Position numbers and translations under genes: made by a program. A stretch of 7,113 nt of DNA. Source: an uncultured Burkholderiales bacterium (GTDB lineage Bacteria > Pseudomonadota > Gammaproteobacteria > Burkholderiales > Burkholderiaceae_C). Below are positions 1 through 5,774 of the stretch, in pieces (positions within the stretch are counted from its first letter, which is position 1; each line of letters begins with the position of its first letter). Location of the stretch: the NCBI GenBank assembly GCA_903887655.1, contig CAISQQ010000500.1, positions 1-7,113 on the forward strand, in the 5' to 3' direction. Below the pieces are notes generated by a model. It was given only the letters and a program-made list of their open reading frames with translations. It made no database searches and was not told the origin of the DNA.

Positions 1-91
1 CCATGCCTGAACCGCATCATAACGGATCTACAATCTGCCCAGAGATCAATCTCTTCATTTCATTGACCTTTTTTATAAGCACGTTGAACGC
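1..91. other. AT-rich leader upstream of tmk
   Basis: This stretch is visibly richer in A and T than the genes after it and shows no recognisable protein. One frame is open from the left edge (ATG at 3) to a TGA at 93-95 that overlaps the tmk ATG. It would encode about 30 hydrophobic residues that do not resemble the C-terminus of MltG, the usual upstream neighbour, so I read it as non-coding, although the tail of an unknown gene cannot be excluded. A TACAAT at 29-34 could be a -10 box, but the matching -35 position is poor. AGAGAT and ATCTCT (41-54) form a small dyad, and T6 follows at 69-74; the 14-nt gap between them argues against an intrinsic terminator. Confidence 0.4.
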
Positions 92-790
92 ATGAGCAAG
101 GGATTGTGGATCAGTTTTGAGGGAATCGACGGGGCGGGCAAATCCACCCACATTGAATCCTTGGCCAAGACCTTGGAGTCCCAAGGCCGCACCATCACCT
201 TGACGCGTGAGCCTGGGGGCACGCCCTTGGCTGAACGACTGCGAGAGCTCTTGCTCGGCGCAGAGATGGACCCCTTGAGTGAGAGTTTGCTCGCCTTTGC
301 AGCCCGGCGCGACCATTTAAAAAAAGTCATCCTACCCGCTTTGGATCAAGGCCACGTGGTCCTTTGTGACCGATTCAGTGACGCCACCTTTGCCTACCAA
401 GGTGGGGGGCGAGGGGTGAGTCTTGAGGTGCTCAATCAAATCGAGCATTGGGTACAAGACAAGACTGGGGATGGCCTGGGGTTGGGCGAGGTCACATCAT
501 CGCCACTTTGGCAACCCGATTTGACCCTTTGGTTTGATTTGTCGCCTGACATTGCGGCCAGTCGGCTCGTGCAAGCCAGGACGCCCGATCGTTTTGAGTC
601 CCAATCGGTCGCGTTTTTTGAGCGTGTACAGCGCGCCTATGCTGCGCGCTTAGAGCAAGACCCGAAGCGATTTTTAAAAATTGACGCGTCTGTCTCGCGT
701 CACCAGGTCTGGCAGCAAATCACCCGAGGGCTCACGGCCAAGGGGTGGTTGAGCATCATGGTGCCCACACCCGGAGCGGACACGGCATGA
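92..790 (+). CDS. tmk: Thymidylate kinase (dTMP kinase)
   Basis: Cytoplasmic enzyme that phosphorylates dTMP to dTDP with ATP, an essential step in dTTP synthesis. The sequence shows the family P-loop FEGIDGAGKST at residues 9-19, the TREPGGTP motif at 38-45, FAARRDH at 69-75 and the nucleotide-binding DRFSDATFAYQGGGRG segment at 93-108, followed by the PDLTLWFDL strand at 142-150. At 232 residues it is longer than the usual 205-215. The excess appears to be a Gly-rich insert around residues 123-140 and a C-terminal tail. The ATG at 92 fits the family N-terminus (MSKGLWISFEG), but no good Shine-Dalgarno sequence precedes it. Its stop overlaps the holB start as ATGA, implying translational coupling. 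Linkage of tmk with holB and tatD is widely conserved in proteobacteria. Confidence 0.97.
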   Translation: MSKGLWISFEGIDGAGKSTHIESLAKTLESQGRTITLTREPGGTPLAERLRELLLGAEMDPLSESLLAFAARRDHLKKVILPALDQGHVVLCDRFSDATFAYQGGGRGVSLEVLNQIEHWVQDKTGDGLGLGEVTSSPLWQPDLTLWFDLSPDIAASRLVQARTPDRFESQSVAFFERVQRAYAARLEQDPKRFLKIDASVSRHQVWQQITRGLTAKGWLSIMVPTPGADTA

Positions 791-1779
791 GCGACACCCT
801 AGCGCCTTGGATTGAACGCGCCTTGGGGGACTTGCTCCAACAAGTGGGACACGCTTGGCTGATTTTGGGGCCATCGGGGTTGGGACAGTTTGAGTTGGCC
901 CGTGCTTTGTCCAAAGCCTGGCTGTGTGAGGCCATGACGCCCAAAGGTGCTTGTGGCGTGTGCGCGAGTTGTCACACATTTGAGTCGCACACCAACCCAG
1001 ACCTCTTTCACCTGATGCCTGAAGAATTCATGCTCGAGCACGGGTTGACGCTCAATGAAAAAGTGCAAAAAGATTTGGATGAAAAAAAACGCAAACCCTC
1101 GCGAGAGATCAAGGTCGAGCAAGCGCGTGAGCTCATCGAGTTCAGCCAATTGACTCGCTCAGGCGGGATCGGCAAGGTCGCAATGGTGCACCCGGCCGAG
1201 CGCATGAATATGGTCACGGCCAACACCATCTTGAAGACTTTGGAGGAGCCCCCTGAAGGTTTTCGTTTTGTGCTGACGACGCAAGCTGTGCATGAACTTT
1301 TGCCCACCGTGCGTTCGCGCTGCCAAAGCTACACCTTGCCTTGGCCCAGTCATGGCGAGAGCTTGCAGTGGTTGACCACCCAAGGACTCAATGGCACAGA
1401 GGCTCAGATTTGGTTAAAAGCAGCGGGCGAGCGCCCTCTCAACGCTTTGGATTTGGCCCAGCATTCGGGCCTTGCGGCCCAAGATTGGGTGAAAATCCCA
1501 AAATCAGTGGCCGCCGGCGAGGTGTCCATGCTCACCCAACTCGACAGTGCGCAAGTCGTGGACGTTTTGCAAAAACTCTGCCACGACATGCTCGCGCGTT
1601 GTGTGGGTGCTGAAGGGGTATTCTTTGAAACTCAAAGCCTACCCCAAAGCGGCAGCTTTCGGGCTTTGAGCAACTGGTCGCGTGACTTGATCCAAAGCGC
1701 CAAAACCGCGGAACACCCCTTTAACAAAGGCTTGATGCTCGAGGCTTTGGTCTCACAAGCCAAACTCGCCATGACCTAA
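787..1779 (+). CDS. holB: DNA polymerase III subunit delta'
   Basis: Clamp-loader subunit of the replicative polymerase; with delta and tau/gamma it opens the beta clamp and loads it on primed DNA. From the ATG at 787 it has 330 residues. An in-frame GTG at 745 would add 14 residues, but the ATGA overlap with tmk and the family N-terminus favour 787. Visible are a degenerate P-loop (GPSGLGQFELA, 28-38) in which Gln replaces the Walker Lys, as expected since delta' does not hydrolyse ATP; a zinc module with Cys47, Cys56, Cys59 and Cys62; the LEEPPEGFRFVLTT segment; and the SRC motif (RSRCQ) that supplies the arginine finger. A charged, Lys-rich linker lies between the zinc module and the KVEQAREL segment. 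The C-terminal third is the less conserved helical collar domain. tatD follows after 11 bp. Confidence 0.95.
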   Translation: MSDTLAPWIERALGDLLQQVGHAWLILGPSGLGQFELARALSKAWLCEAMTPKGACGVCASCHTFESHTNPDLFHLMPEEFMLEHGLTLNEKVQKDLDEKKRKPSREIKVEQARELIEFSQLTRSGGIGKVAMVHPAERMNMVTANTILKTLEEPPEGFRFVLTTQAVHELLPTVRSRCQSYTLPWPSHGESLQWLTTQGLNGTEAQIWLKAAGERPLNALDLAQHSGLAAQDWVKIPKSVAAGEVSMLTQLDSAQVVDVLQKLCHDMLARCVGAEGVFFETQSLPQSGSFRALSNWSRDLIQSAKTAEHPFNKGLMLEALVSQAKLAMT

Positions 1780-1790
1780 AAGCCCACACC

Positions 1791-2594
1791 ATGTTTGTTG
1801 ATTCCCATTGTCATTTGAATTACCCAGAGCTCGTGGCCGAGATGGCGAACATCCGCCAAGCCATGAGCGAGGCCCAAGTGGACCGCGCGCTCATCATCAG
1901 CACCCAACTCGAGACCTTTCAAAGCGTGTGCGATTTGGCCTCTCAATATGATAATTTTTGGTGCACGGTGGGTGTCCACCCCGATGAGGACCAGGTCCAA
2001 GAGCCCACGGCGCAAGATTTGCTCACGCGCGTGTCTTGGGGCAAAGTGGTGGGCATCGGCGAGACGGGTCTCGACTACTACCGACTCAATGGCCGCAGTT
2101 GGGCGCAAATGGAGTGGCAACGGGAGCGTTTTCGCGTGCACATCCGAGTCGCTCAACAGGCCCAACTGCCGCTCATCATTCACACCCGGGACGCGTCAGA
2201 AGACACCTTGAGGATCTTGAAAGAAGAGGGCGAGGACACGCGAGTAGGCTCTGTGGGCGGTGTGTTTCACTGTTTTACCGAAAACTGGGAGGTCGCCCAA
2301 GCGGCCCTGGAGTTGGGGTTTTACATCTCTTTTTCAGGCATCGTCACCTTCAAGAATGCGCTTGAGATCAAAGAAGTCGCCCAAAAGGTGCCCTTGGAGC
2401 GCATGCTCATCGAAACCGACAGTCCCTACTTGGCGCCCGCGCCGCACCGAGGCAAGACCAACAATCCCAGTTTTGTGCCCTTCGTGGCGCAAGAAGTGGC
2501 CAAACTCAAAGGGATCTCGGTGGAAGAAGTCGCCCGAGTCACGAGTTTGAACTTTGAAACCTTGTTCAAAAATACCCTTCCACTTAATCATTGA
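1791..2594 (+). CDS. TatD-family metal-dependent DNase (YcfH-like)
   Basis: Predicted cytoplasmic metal-dependent deoxyribonuclease of the TatD superfamily (TIM-barrel amidohydrolase fold). At 267 residues it has the usual family length. The metal ligands are all present: His6 and His8 in DSHCHLN, Glu91 in GETGLDYY, His131 in HTRDA, His160 in HCFT and Asp210 in ETDSPYLAP. Characterised family members act as 3'-5' exonucleases or in DNA repair and apoptosis-like DNA degradation. The position directly after holB matches E. coli ycfH (tmk-holB-ycfH), so it may be orthologous to that paralogue rather than to the gene of the tat operon. I see only a poor Shine-Dalgarno sequence before the ATG, so translation may rely on ribosomes finishing holB 11 bp upstream. 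Unlike in many relatives, no pilZ lies between holB and this gene. Confidence 0.93.
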   Translation: MFVDSHCHLNYPELVAEMANIRQAMSEAQVDRALIISTQLETFQSVCDLASQYDNFWCTVGVHPDEDQVQEPTAQDLLTRVSWGKVVGIGETGLDYYRLNGRSWAQMEWQRERFRVHIRVAQQAQLPLIIHTRDASEDTLRILKEEGEDTRVGSVGGVFHCFTENWEVAQAALELGFYISFSGIVTFKNALEIKEVAQKVPLERMLIETDSPYLAPAPHRGKTNNPSFVPFVAQEVAKLKGISVEEVARVTSLNFETLFKNTLPLNH

Positions 2595-2646
2595 TTATTT
2601 TATATATTTCAATGGTTTATTCAATTTAGTTAAAGTTATTTATAAC
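2595..2646 (+). promoter_or_regulatory. AT-rich spacer, possible promoter for the ankyrin gene
   Basis: The 52 bp between tatD and the ankyrin gene are strikingly AT-rich compared with the coding DNA on both sides. TTGATT at 2591-2596, which overlaps the tatD stop, resembles a -35 box, and TTATAA at 2639-2644 resembles a -10 box, but they are too far apart to pair and no well-spaced partner is evident. No stem-loop with a T-tract is visible, so transcription from tatD may also read through. A promoter here is inferred from base composition and not shown by a clear consensus. Confidence 0.3.
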
Positions 2647-3390
2647 ATGCGTTTAACCTCAAATCCCGTCCACTGGCACGAATTCATGTCCCGTTTCGGC
2701 CAAGGCTTGAAAGCCAGTTGGTCCATGAGATGGCCTGTTTACGGCTTGTGCTGGGTGTTGTGCCTGCCGCTGTCTGGCCATGCTGGCGCCTATGCAGACT
2801 TTATCAATGCCGTGAAAAGCAATGACAAAGAGGTTGTTCAATCGCTTTTGGTGAGGGGCGTGGATCCCAACACGCCCGATGAAGCCGCCAATCCAGCCCT
2901 CTTTTTAGCGATCCAAAACAAGGCTTGGAATGTGGTGAAGGTCTTGGTCAATAGCAGAGGCATTCAATTGGACGAAAGGAATGCCCATGACGAATCGCCT
3001 CTGATGCTGGCCGTGATCCAGGGTGAAGTCGAGATCGCACGCTTGTTGATTGACAAAGGCGCTGATGTCAACAAGACCGGCTGGACGCCGCTGCATTATG
3101 CGGCGAGCAGTGGGCACATCGAGCTCATTCACATCTTGCTCGATGAAGATGCTTATATCGATGCAGAAAGCCCCAATGGCACGACACCGCTCATGATGGC
3201 TGCTGGCTATGCTCAAAACCCATTGGCTTGCAAAGTACTCCTTGAAGAAGGTGCTGACCCGAGCGTCAAAAACGACAAAAACCTGAGCGCCTTGGATTTT
3301 GCGGTGAATGCCAAACACGAGCTGGCCGCTCAGATGATCGAGACCTACCTGAAGGCTTGGAACGCCAAGCAAAGCCAGACCGCCAAATGA
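2647..3390 (+). CDS. Exported ankyrin-repeat protein
   Basis: Protein of 247 residues from the ATG at 2647, with an N-terminal export signal and then almost entirely ankyrin repeats. MRWPVYGLCWVLCLPLSGHAGA at residues 27-48 has the form of a signal peptide with likely cleavage near residue 46-48, so the mature protein should be periplasmic. About six ankyrin units follow from residue 49; the clearest are at 116-144 (SPLMLAVIQGEVEIARLLI), 145-176 (GWTPLHYAASSGHIELIHIL) and 178-209 (GTTPLMMAAGYAQNPLACKV). Such domains bind other proteins; no catalytic domain is present and the partner is unknown. The start is uncertain: ATGs at 2686 and 2725 would put the signal nearer the N-terminus, and none has a strong ribosome site. 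An ankyrin protein after tatD recurs in Comamonadaceae-type genomes, suggesting a conserved envelope role. Confidence 0.85.
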   Translation: MRLTSNPVHWHEFMSRFGQGLKASWSMRWPVYGLCWVLCLPLSGHAGAYADFINAVKSNDKEVVQSLLVRGVDPNTPDEAANPALFLAIQNKAWNVVKVLVNSRGIQLDERNAHDESPLMLAVIQGEVEIARLLIDKGADVNKTGWTPLHYAASSGHIELIHILLDEDAYIDAESPNGTTPLMMAAGYAQNPLACKVLLEEGADPSVKNDKNLSALDFAVNAKHELAAQMIETYLKAWNAKQSQTAK

Positions 3391-3393
3391 CCG

Positions 3394-3476
3394 GTTATTG
3401 AGCCATGGCGGCTTGAGACACGTTCAGGGTGGAATGTCGTCCCGCTCAAACCACCCAATGGAGGCCCATCAATAAC
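3394..3476. repeat. 83-bp imperfect palindrome
   Basis: The outer arms are GTTATTGA (3394-3401) and TCAATAAC (3469-3476). Inside these GCC (3402-3404) can face GGC, and GGCTTGAG (3410-3417) faces CTCAAACC (3445-3452) with one mismatch. Near the centre CGTTC (3421-3425) can pair with GAATG (3432-3436) using one G-U pair. It begins three bases after the ankyrin stop codon. A transcript of either strand could fold into a long, bulged hairpin. It may be a transcript-end structure or a repetitive extragenic element; only a genome-wide copy search would tell. Confidence 0.55.
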
Positions 3477-3528
3477 TTAACATAATATACATCGTATCAA
3501 ATAGAAAAGACAGGTCGATGACGCCGTC

Positions 3529-3605
3529 AAGTTCAATTGACAGAGCGATAAAACCCCTTCGTTTGACTGCTGATGGTGCTTTATCGGTCTTCGTCAATTG
3601 AGCTT
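3529..3605. repeat. 77-bp imperfect palindrome
   Basis: The outer arms are AAGTTCAATTGAC (3529-3541) and GTCAATTGAGCTT (3593-3605), complementary over 13 bp with one T/G mismatch. Inner arms CGATAAA (3546-3552) and TTTATCG (3580-3586) are exactly complementary and are separated from the outer arms by an internal loop of 4 and 6 bases. The loop is 27 nt. The right arm runs into the first unit of the 14-bp tandem repeat. No T-tract follows on either strand. Confidence 0.6.
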
Positions 3606-3637
3606 CATGAATTGAGCTTATTGAATGGAGCTTCATT
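3596..3637. repeat. Three tandem 14-bp repeats
   Basis: Three adjacent units are visible: AATTGAGCTTCATG (3596-3609), AATTGAGCTTATTG (3610-3623) and AATGGAGCTTCATT (3624-3637). The second and third each differ from the first at two positions. The array lies 12 bp beyond the stop codon of the - strand Bug gene and overlaps the right arm of the neighbouring palindrome. A repeated protein-binding site or a slippage product are both possible. Confidence 0.75.
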
Positions 3638-3649
3638 CCTTGGGCCTTG

Positions 3650-4639
3650 TCAATCAGCCTTGATTTGCGCCGTTTTAACCACTTGAGACCACCGAGTGAC
3701 TTCAAACCTAATCAAGTCGCCCAAGGCGTTTGCGCTGCCAGGGTTGGCCTCAATGCCGTGAACACTCAACTGAGCGGCAACGCTTGGAGTTTTTAGAATT
3801 TGAGAGACCTGAAGATTCAAATCTTGGGCCTGACTGGGTGGCATGCCTTTGGGGGCCAGTAAAGCGTACCAAACATCGACCTCAAGCTTGGGGTAGCCTT
3901 GCTCTTTGAAGGTCGGGACATTGGGTGCCAACTCGGCACGCGTTTTACTCATGACGGCGAGCATTTTGAGGCGACCCGATTTGACCAGTGGCAAGACCGT
4001 GTGCATGGGCACAATCATGGCCGAGACATGTCCGCCAGTGACATCGTTGATGGCGTTGGCGGCAGCCTTGAACGGGATGTGAAAAAGATTCGTACCGGAC
4101 TCAATCTTAAAAAGTTCCATGGCCAAGTGCTGGGGTGTGCCGTTGCCAGGAGAGGCGTAGTCGAGTTGGGCGGTTTTGGCCAAGGCGATGAACTCGGGCA
4201 AATTGTTCACCGCCAAACTGCTCGGCGTGACCAAGCAAAGGGTGCCCGTGCCCAAGAGTGTGATCGGAACGAAATCCTTGATCGGATCAAACGGTAAATT
4301 GGGGTTGACAGCCGAGTTGAGCGCAAAACTTGTCGACGCAACCAAGAGCGTTGAGCCATCGGGCTTGGCACGAGAAACAAAATCATTGCCAATGTTGCCG
4401 CTCGCGCCTGGCTTGTTCTCCACCACCACGACTTGGCCCAACTTTGAGCTCATTTGCTGGGCCAACAACCTGGCCAAAATGTCAGCACCAGTGGCAGGCG
4501 TGGTGGGCACCACCAAAGTGATGCCCGTGGAAGCTGCCCACGTCAGCGTCAAGGGGTGCAACCACCCCAGCACACAAAGAAAGAGCACCCACAAGCGTGT
4601 GCTTGGCTTCAAGAACGCCATCGATAGAAAACATGCCAT
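3650..4639 (-). CDS. Bug/TctC-family periplasmic solute-binding protein
   Basis: Extracytoplasmic binding protein of the tripartite tricarboxylate transporter (TTT) family, 329 residues, which is typical. A signal peptide occupies about residues 1-36 (hydrophobic stretch WVLFLCVLGWLHPLTLTWA, Ala-rich end), so the product should be periplasmic. Family motifs follow: ITLVVPTTPATGADILAR (40-57), VVVENKPGASGNIG (71-84), KPDGSTLLVA (92-101), LPFDPIKDF and the closing V-shaped two-lobe domain segments. The first ligand loop reads PATGAD where the more common form is PPGG-x-x-D; Asp53 is kept. Bug proteins bind carboxylates, amides or amino acids; the ligand cannot be predicted. The ATG at 4639 has only a weak ribosome site; Met7 is an alternative. 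No TctA or TctB lies in the window, so it may use membrane subunits encoded elsewhere or act as a sensor protein. It is transcribed away from a second, only distantly similar Bug gene. Confidence 0.9.
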   Translation of the reverse strand: MACFLSMAFLKPSTRLWVLFLCVLGWLHPLTLTWAASTGITLVVPTTPATGADILARLLAQQMSSKLGQVVVVENKPGASGNIGNDFVSRAKPDGSTLLVASTSFALNSAVNPNLPFDPIKDFVPITLLGTGTLCLVTPSSLAVNNLPEFIALAKTAQLDYASPGNGTPQHLAMELFKIESGTNLFHIPFKAAANAINDVTGGHVSAMIVPMHTVLPLVKSGRLKMLAVMSKTRAELAPNVPTFKEQGYPKLEVDVWYALLAPKGMPPSQAQDLNLQVSQILKTPSVAAQLSVHGIEANPGSANALGDLIRFEVTRWSQVVKTAQIKAD

Positions 4640-4696
4640 GGGTTAAACTCATTCAAAAATTAAAGTCGGGACAGGCCTTGAATTTTAAACCCATGG
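4636..4696. promoter_or_regulatory. 61-bp inverted repeat in divergent Bug promoter region
   Basis: The left arm CCATGGGTTAAACTCATTCAA (4636-4656) and the right arm TTGAATTTTAAACCCATGG (4678-4696) are inverted copies sharing CCATGGGTT, AAA and ATTCAA, with a two-base length difference. The centre is 21 bp. The left arm includes the ATG of the - strand Bug gene, and the right arm lies 76 bp before the + strand Bug ATG. This placement suits an operator controlling both genes or an RNA hairpin masking a start codon, but neither function is shown. No well-spaced sigma-70 promoter is obvious in the 133-bp divergent region. Confidence 0.5.
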
Positions 4697-4776
4697 TTGT
4701 CTTTGACCCATTCCTCCCTATTCAAACACGGTTTATCACTCTCAAGGAGAGGTCTTCAAAGGCCCCAACAACATGA
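4693..4776 (+). CDS. Possible 27-codon leader reading frame
   Basis: An ATG at 4693, inside the right arm of the inverted repeat, opens a 27-codon frame ending in a TGA at 4774-4776 that overlaps the next ATG as ATGA. The peptide would begin MVVFDPFLPIQ and has no feature that I recognise. No Shine-Dalgarno sequence precedes it. A strong purine run, AAGGAGAGG (4744-4752), lies within it and has no start codon at normal spacing. It could couple translation to the Bug gene or be chance; I lean towards chance, with the ATGA overlap the only argument in favour. Confidence 0.2.
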   Translation: MVVFDPFLPIQTRFITLKERSSKAPTT

Positions 4777-5774
4777 CAACACAAAACGCATCCAAGACCG
4801 CGACACGCCGAGCACCCGTTTTGATCCAACTGGTGTTGGAGTGCCTGTTGATGGGGTTTGCACCCTGGAGTCAGGCGCAAAAATACCCCATGAAACCCAT
4901 CGCCATCACCTGCCCTTTTGCCGCTGGTGGCTCGGCCGACATCATGGCGCGATTTGTCGCTCAGCACCTTGCTGAAGCCTTGGGCTCCCCCGTCGTTGTC
5001 GAGAACCGCATTGGCGCGGGCGGCGGTGTTGGTGCCAATTATGTGGCCAAGGCCAAGCCCGATGGCTACAACCTGCTCTTGGTGACGGGTGGCTATCCGG
5101 CGCAAGCAGCCCTGGCAAAGAATCCGCCCTTTGATCCGGTCAAAGACATCACGATGATCTCCACCGTCACGTTTTATCCCTTCATTGTGCACGTGTTGGC
5201 CAGCTCGCCCCACAAAACCCTGGCGGACCTCATTGCCGCGGCCAAACTCAACTCCGCCAAGATGAACTACGCGAGCTCGGGCTTTGGCTCCATCCACCAT
5301 CTCTCCTCGGAGCTCTTTAACGTAATGGCGGGCACTGAAATCGTTCACATCCCCACCAAGGGCGGCAGCAGTGCCATGACCGAACTGATGGGTGAGCGGG
5401 TGGACATGCTGATTGAAGCACCCACACTGTCCCTGCCCTTCATCAAATCGGGCAAAATCCGGGCCCTGGCCGTGACGTCAAAAGAGCGCAACAAAGCCCT
5501 CCCCGATGTGCCCTCCGTGGCTGAAAGCCTACCAGGCTATGAGGTGAAGTCCTTCATTGGTATCGGGGCCACCGGTGGAACACCACCGGAGATCATCAAG
5601 CGGCTCAATGCGGAGATTCGCAAAATCATCGACGACAAAGACCACCACAAAACCCTCGCTGACCTCGGAGGGGACCCCCAATCGAGCACCCCTGAGGAGA
5701 TGCAACTCTTTGTTGACAACGAATATCAAAAATGGCAACGCGTGATCGAACTCAGAAAGATTGAACGACAATGA
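4773..5774 (+). CDS. Bug/TctC-family periplasmic solute-binding protein
   Basis: Second TTT-type binding protein, 333 residues. A charged N-terminus (TATRRAP) and hydrophobic core lead to PWSQA at about residue 35, a likely signal peptidase I site, so the mature protein is periplasmic. Motifs are canonical: CPFAAGGSADIMAR (47-60) with the conserved Asp of the ligand loop, VVVENRIGAGGGVGA (74-88), KPDGYNLLLV (95-104) and PPFDPVKDI. AAAGG (4758-4762, read as AAAGG) at 10 nt is the nearest usable ribosome site; the better AAGGAGAGG at 4744-4752 is 20 nt away. Its stop codon overlaps the start of the oxidoreductase gene as ATGA, so the two are probably made together and the oxidoreductase may act on the bound ligand. 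It differs widely from the divergent Bug protein, so the pair is not a recent duplication. The ligand is unknown. Confidence 0.92.
   Translation: MTTQNASKTATRRAPVLIQLVLECLLMGFAPWSQAQKYPMKPIAITCPFAAGGSADIMARFVAQHLAEALGSPVVVENRIGAGGGVGANYVAKAKPDGYNLLLVTGGYPAQAALAKNPPFDPVKDITMISTVTFYPFIVHVLASSPHKTLADLIAAAKLNSAKMNYASSGFGSIHHLSSELFNVMAGTEIVHIPTKGGSSAMTELMGERVDMLIEAPTLSLPFIKSGKIRALAVTSKERNKALPDVPSVAESLPGYEVKSFIGIGATGGTPPEIIKRLNAEIRKIIDDKDHHKTLADLGGDPQSSTPEEMQLFVDNEYQKWQRVIELRKIERQ

Larger units (their letters stand above)
3391..3649. other. Convergent intergenic region with nested repeats
   Basis: This 259-bp gap separates the ends of the ankyrin gene (+) and the first Bug gene (-). I find no convincing gene on either strand; the open frames are short and lack homology that I recognise. 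The space is largely filled by two imperfect palindromes and a triple 14-bp repeat, with an AT-rich stretch (about 3470-3512) between the palindromes. Neither palindrome is followed by a clean T-tract, so a textbook bidirectional terminator is not supported, although structured RNA ends for both genes remain possible. Confidence 0.6.

Noticed and set aside
41..74. Dyad AGAGAT-CA-ATCTCT followed by T6 as a terminator of an upstream gene
   Set aside because: The stem is short and the T-tract starts 14 nt after it, so the intrinsic terminator pattern is not met.
745..786. GTG at 745 as an upstream start for holB
   Set aside because: The extra 14 residues overlap tmk in another frame and do not resemble the family; the ATG at 787 gives the ATGA overlap and the usual N-terminus.
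787..900. Loss of the Walker lysine in HolB as a damaging change
   Set aside because: Delta' subunits normally lack a working P-loop; the change is expected for the family.
2554..2646. ATG at 2554 as the start of the ankyrin protein
   Set aside because: It lies inside the end of tatD and translates the AT-rich spacer into residues without family resemblance; the signal peptide and repeats begin well downstream.
3394..3476. Standard bidirectional intrinsic terminator
   Set aside because: The arms are long and bulged and no T-tract follows on either strand; kept only as a structured repeat.
3469..3705. 78-residue frame on the - strand across the intergenic gap
   Set aside because: It overlaps the end of the Bug gene in another frame and runs through the repeats; no recognisable domain.
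4722..5348. 208-residue open frame on the - strand inside the second Bug gene
   Set aside because: It is antisense to a gene with clear family motifs; its Gly/His/Arg-rich content is typical of a shadow frame in GC-rich DNA.
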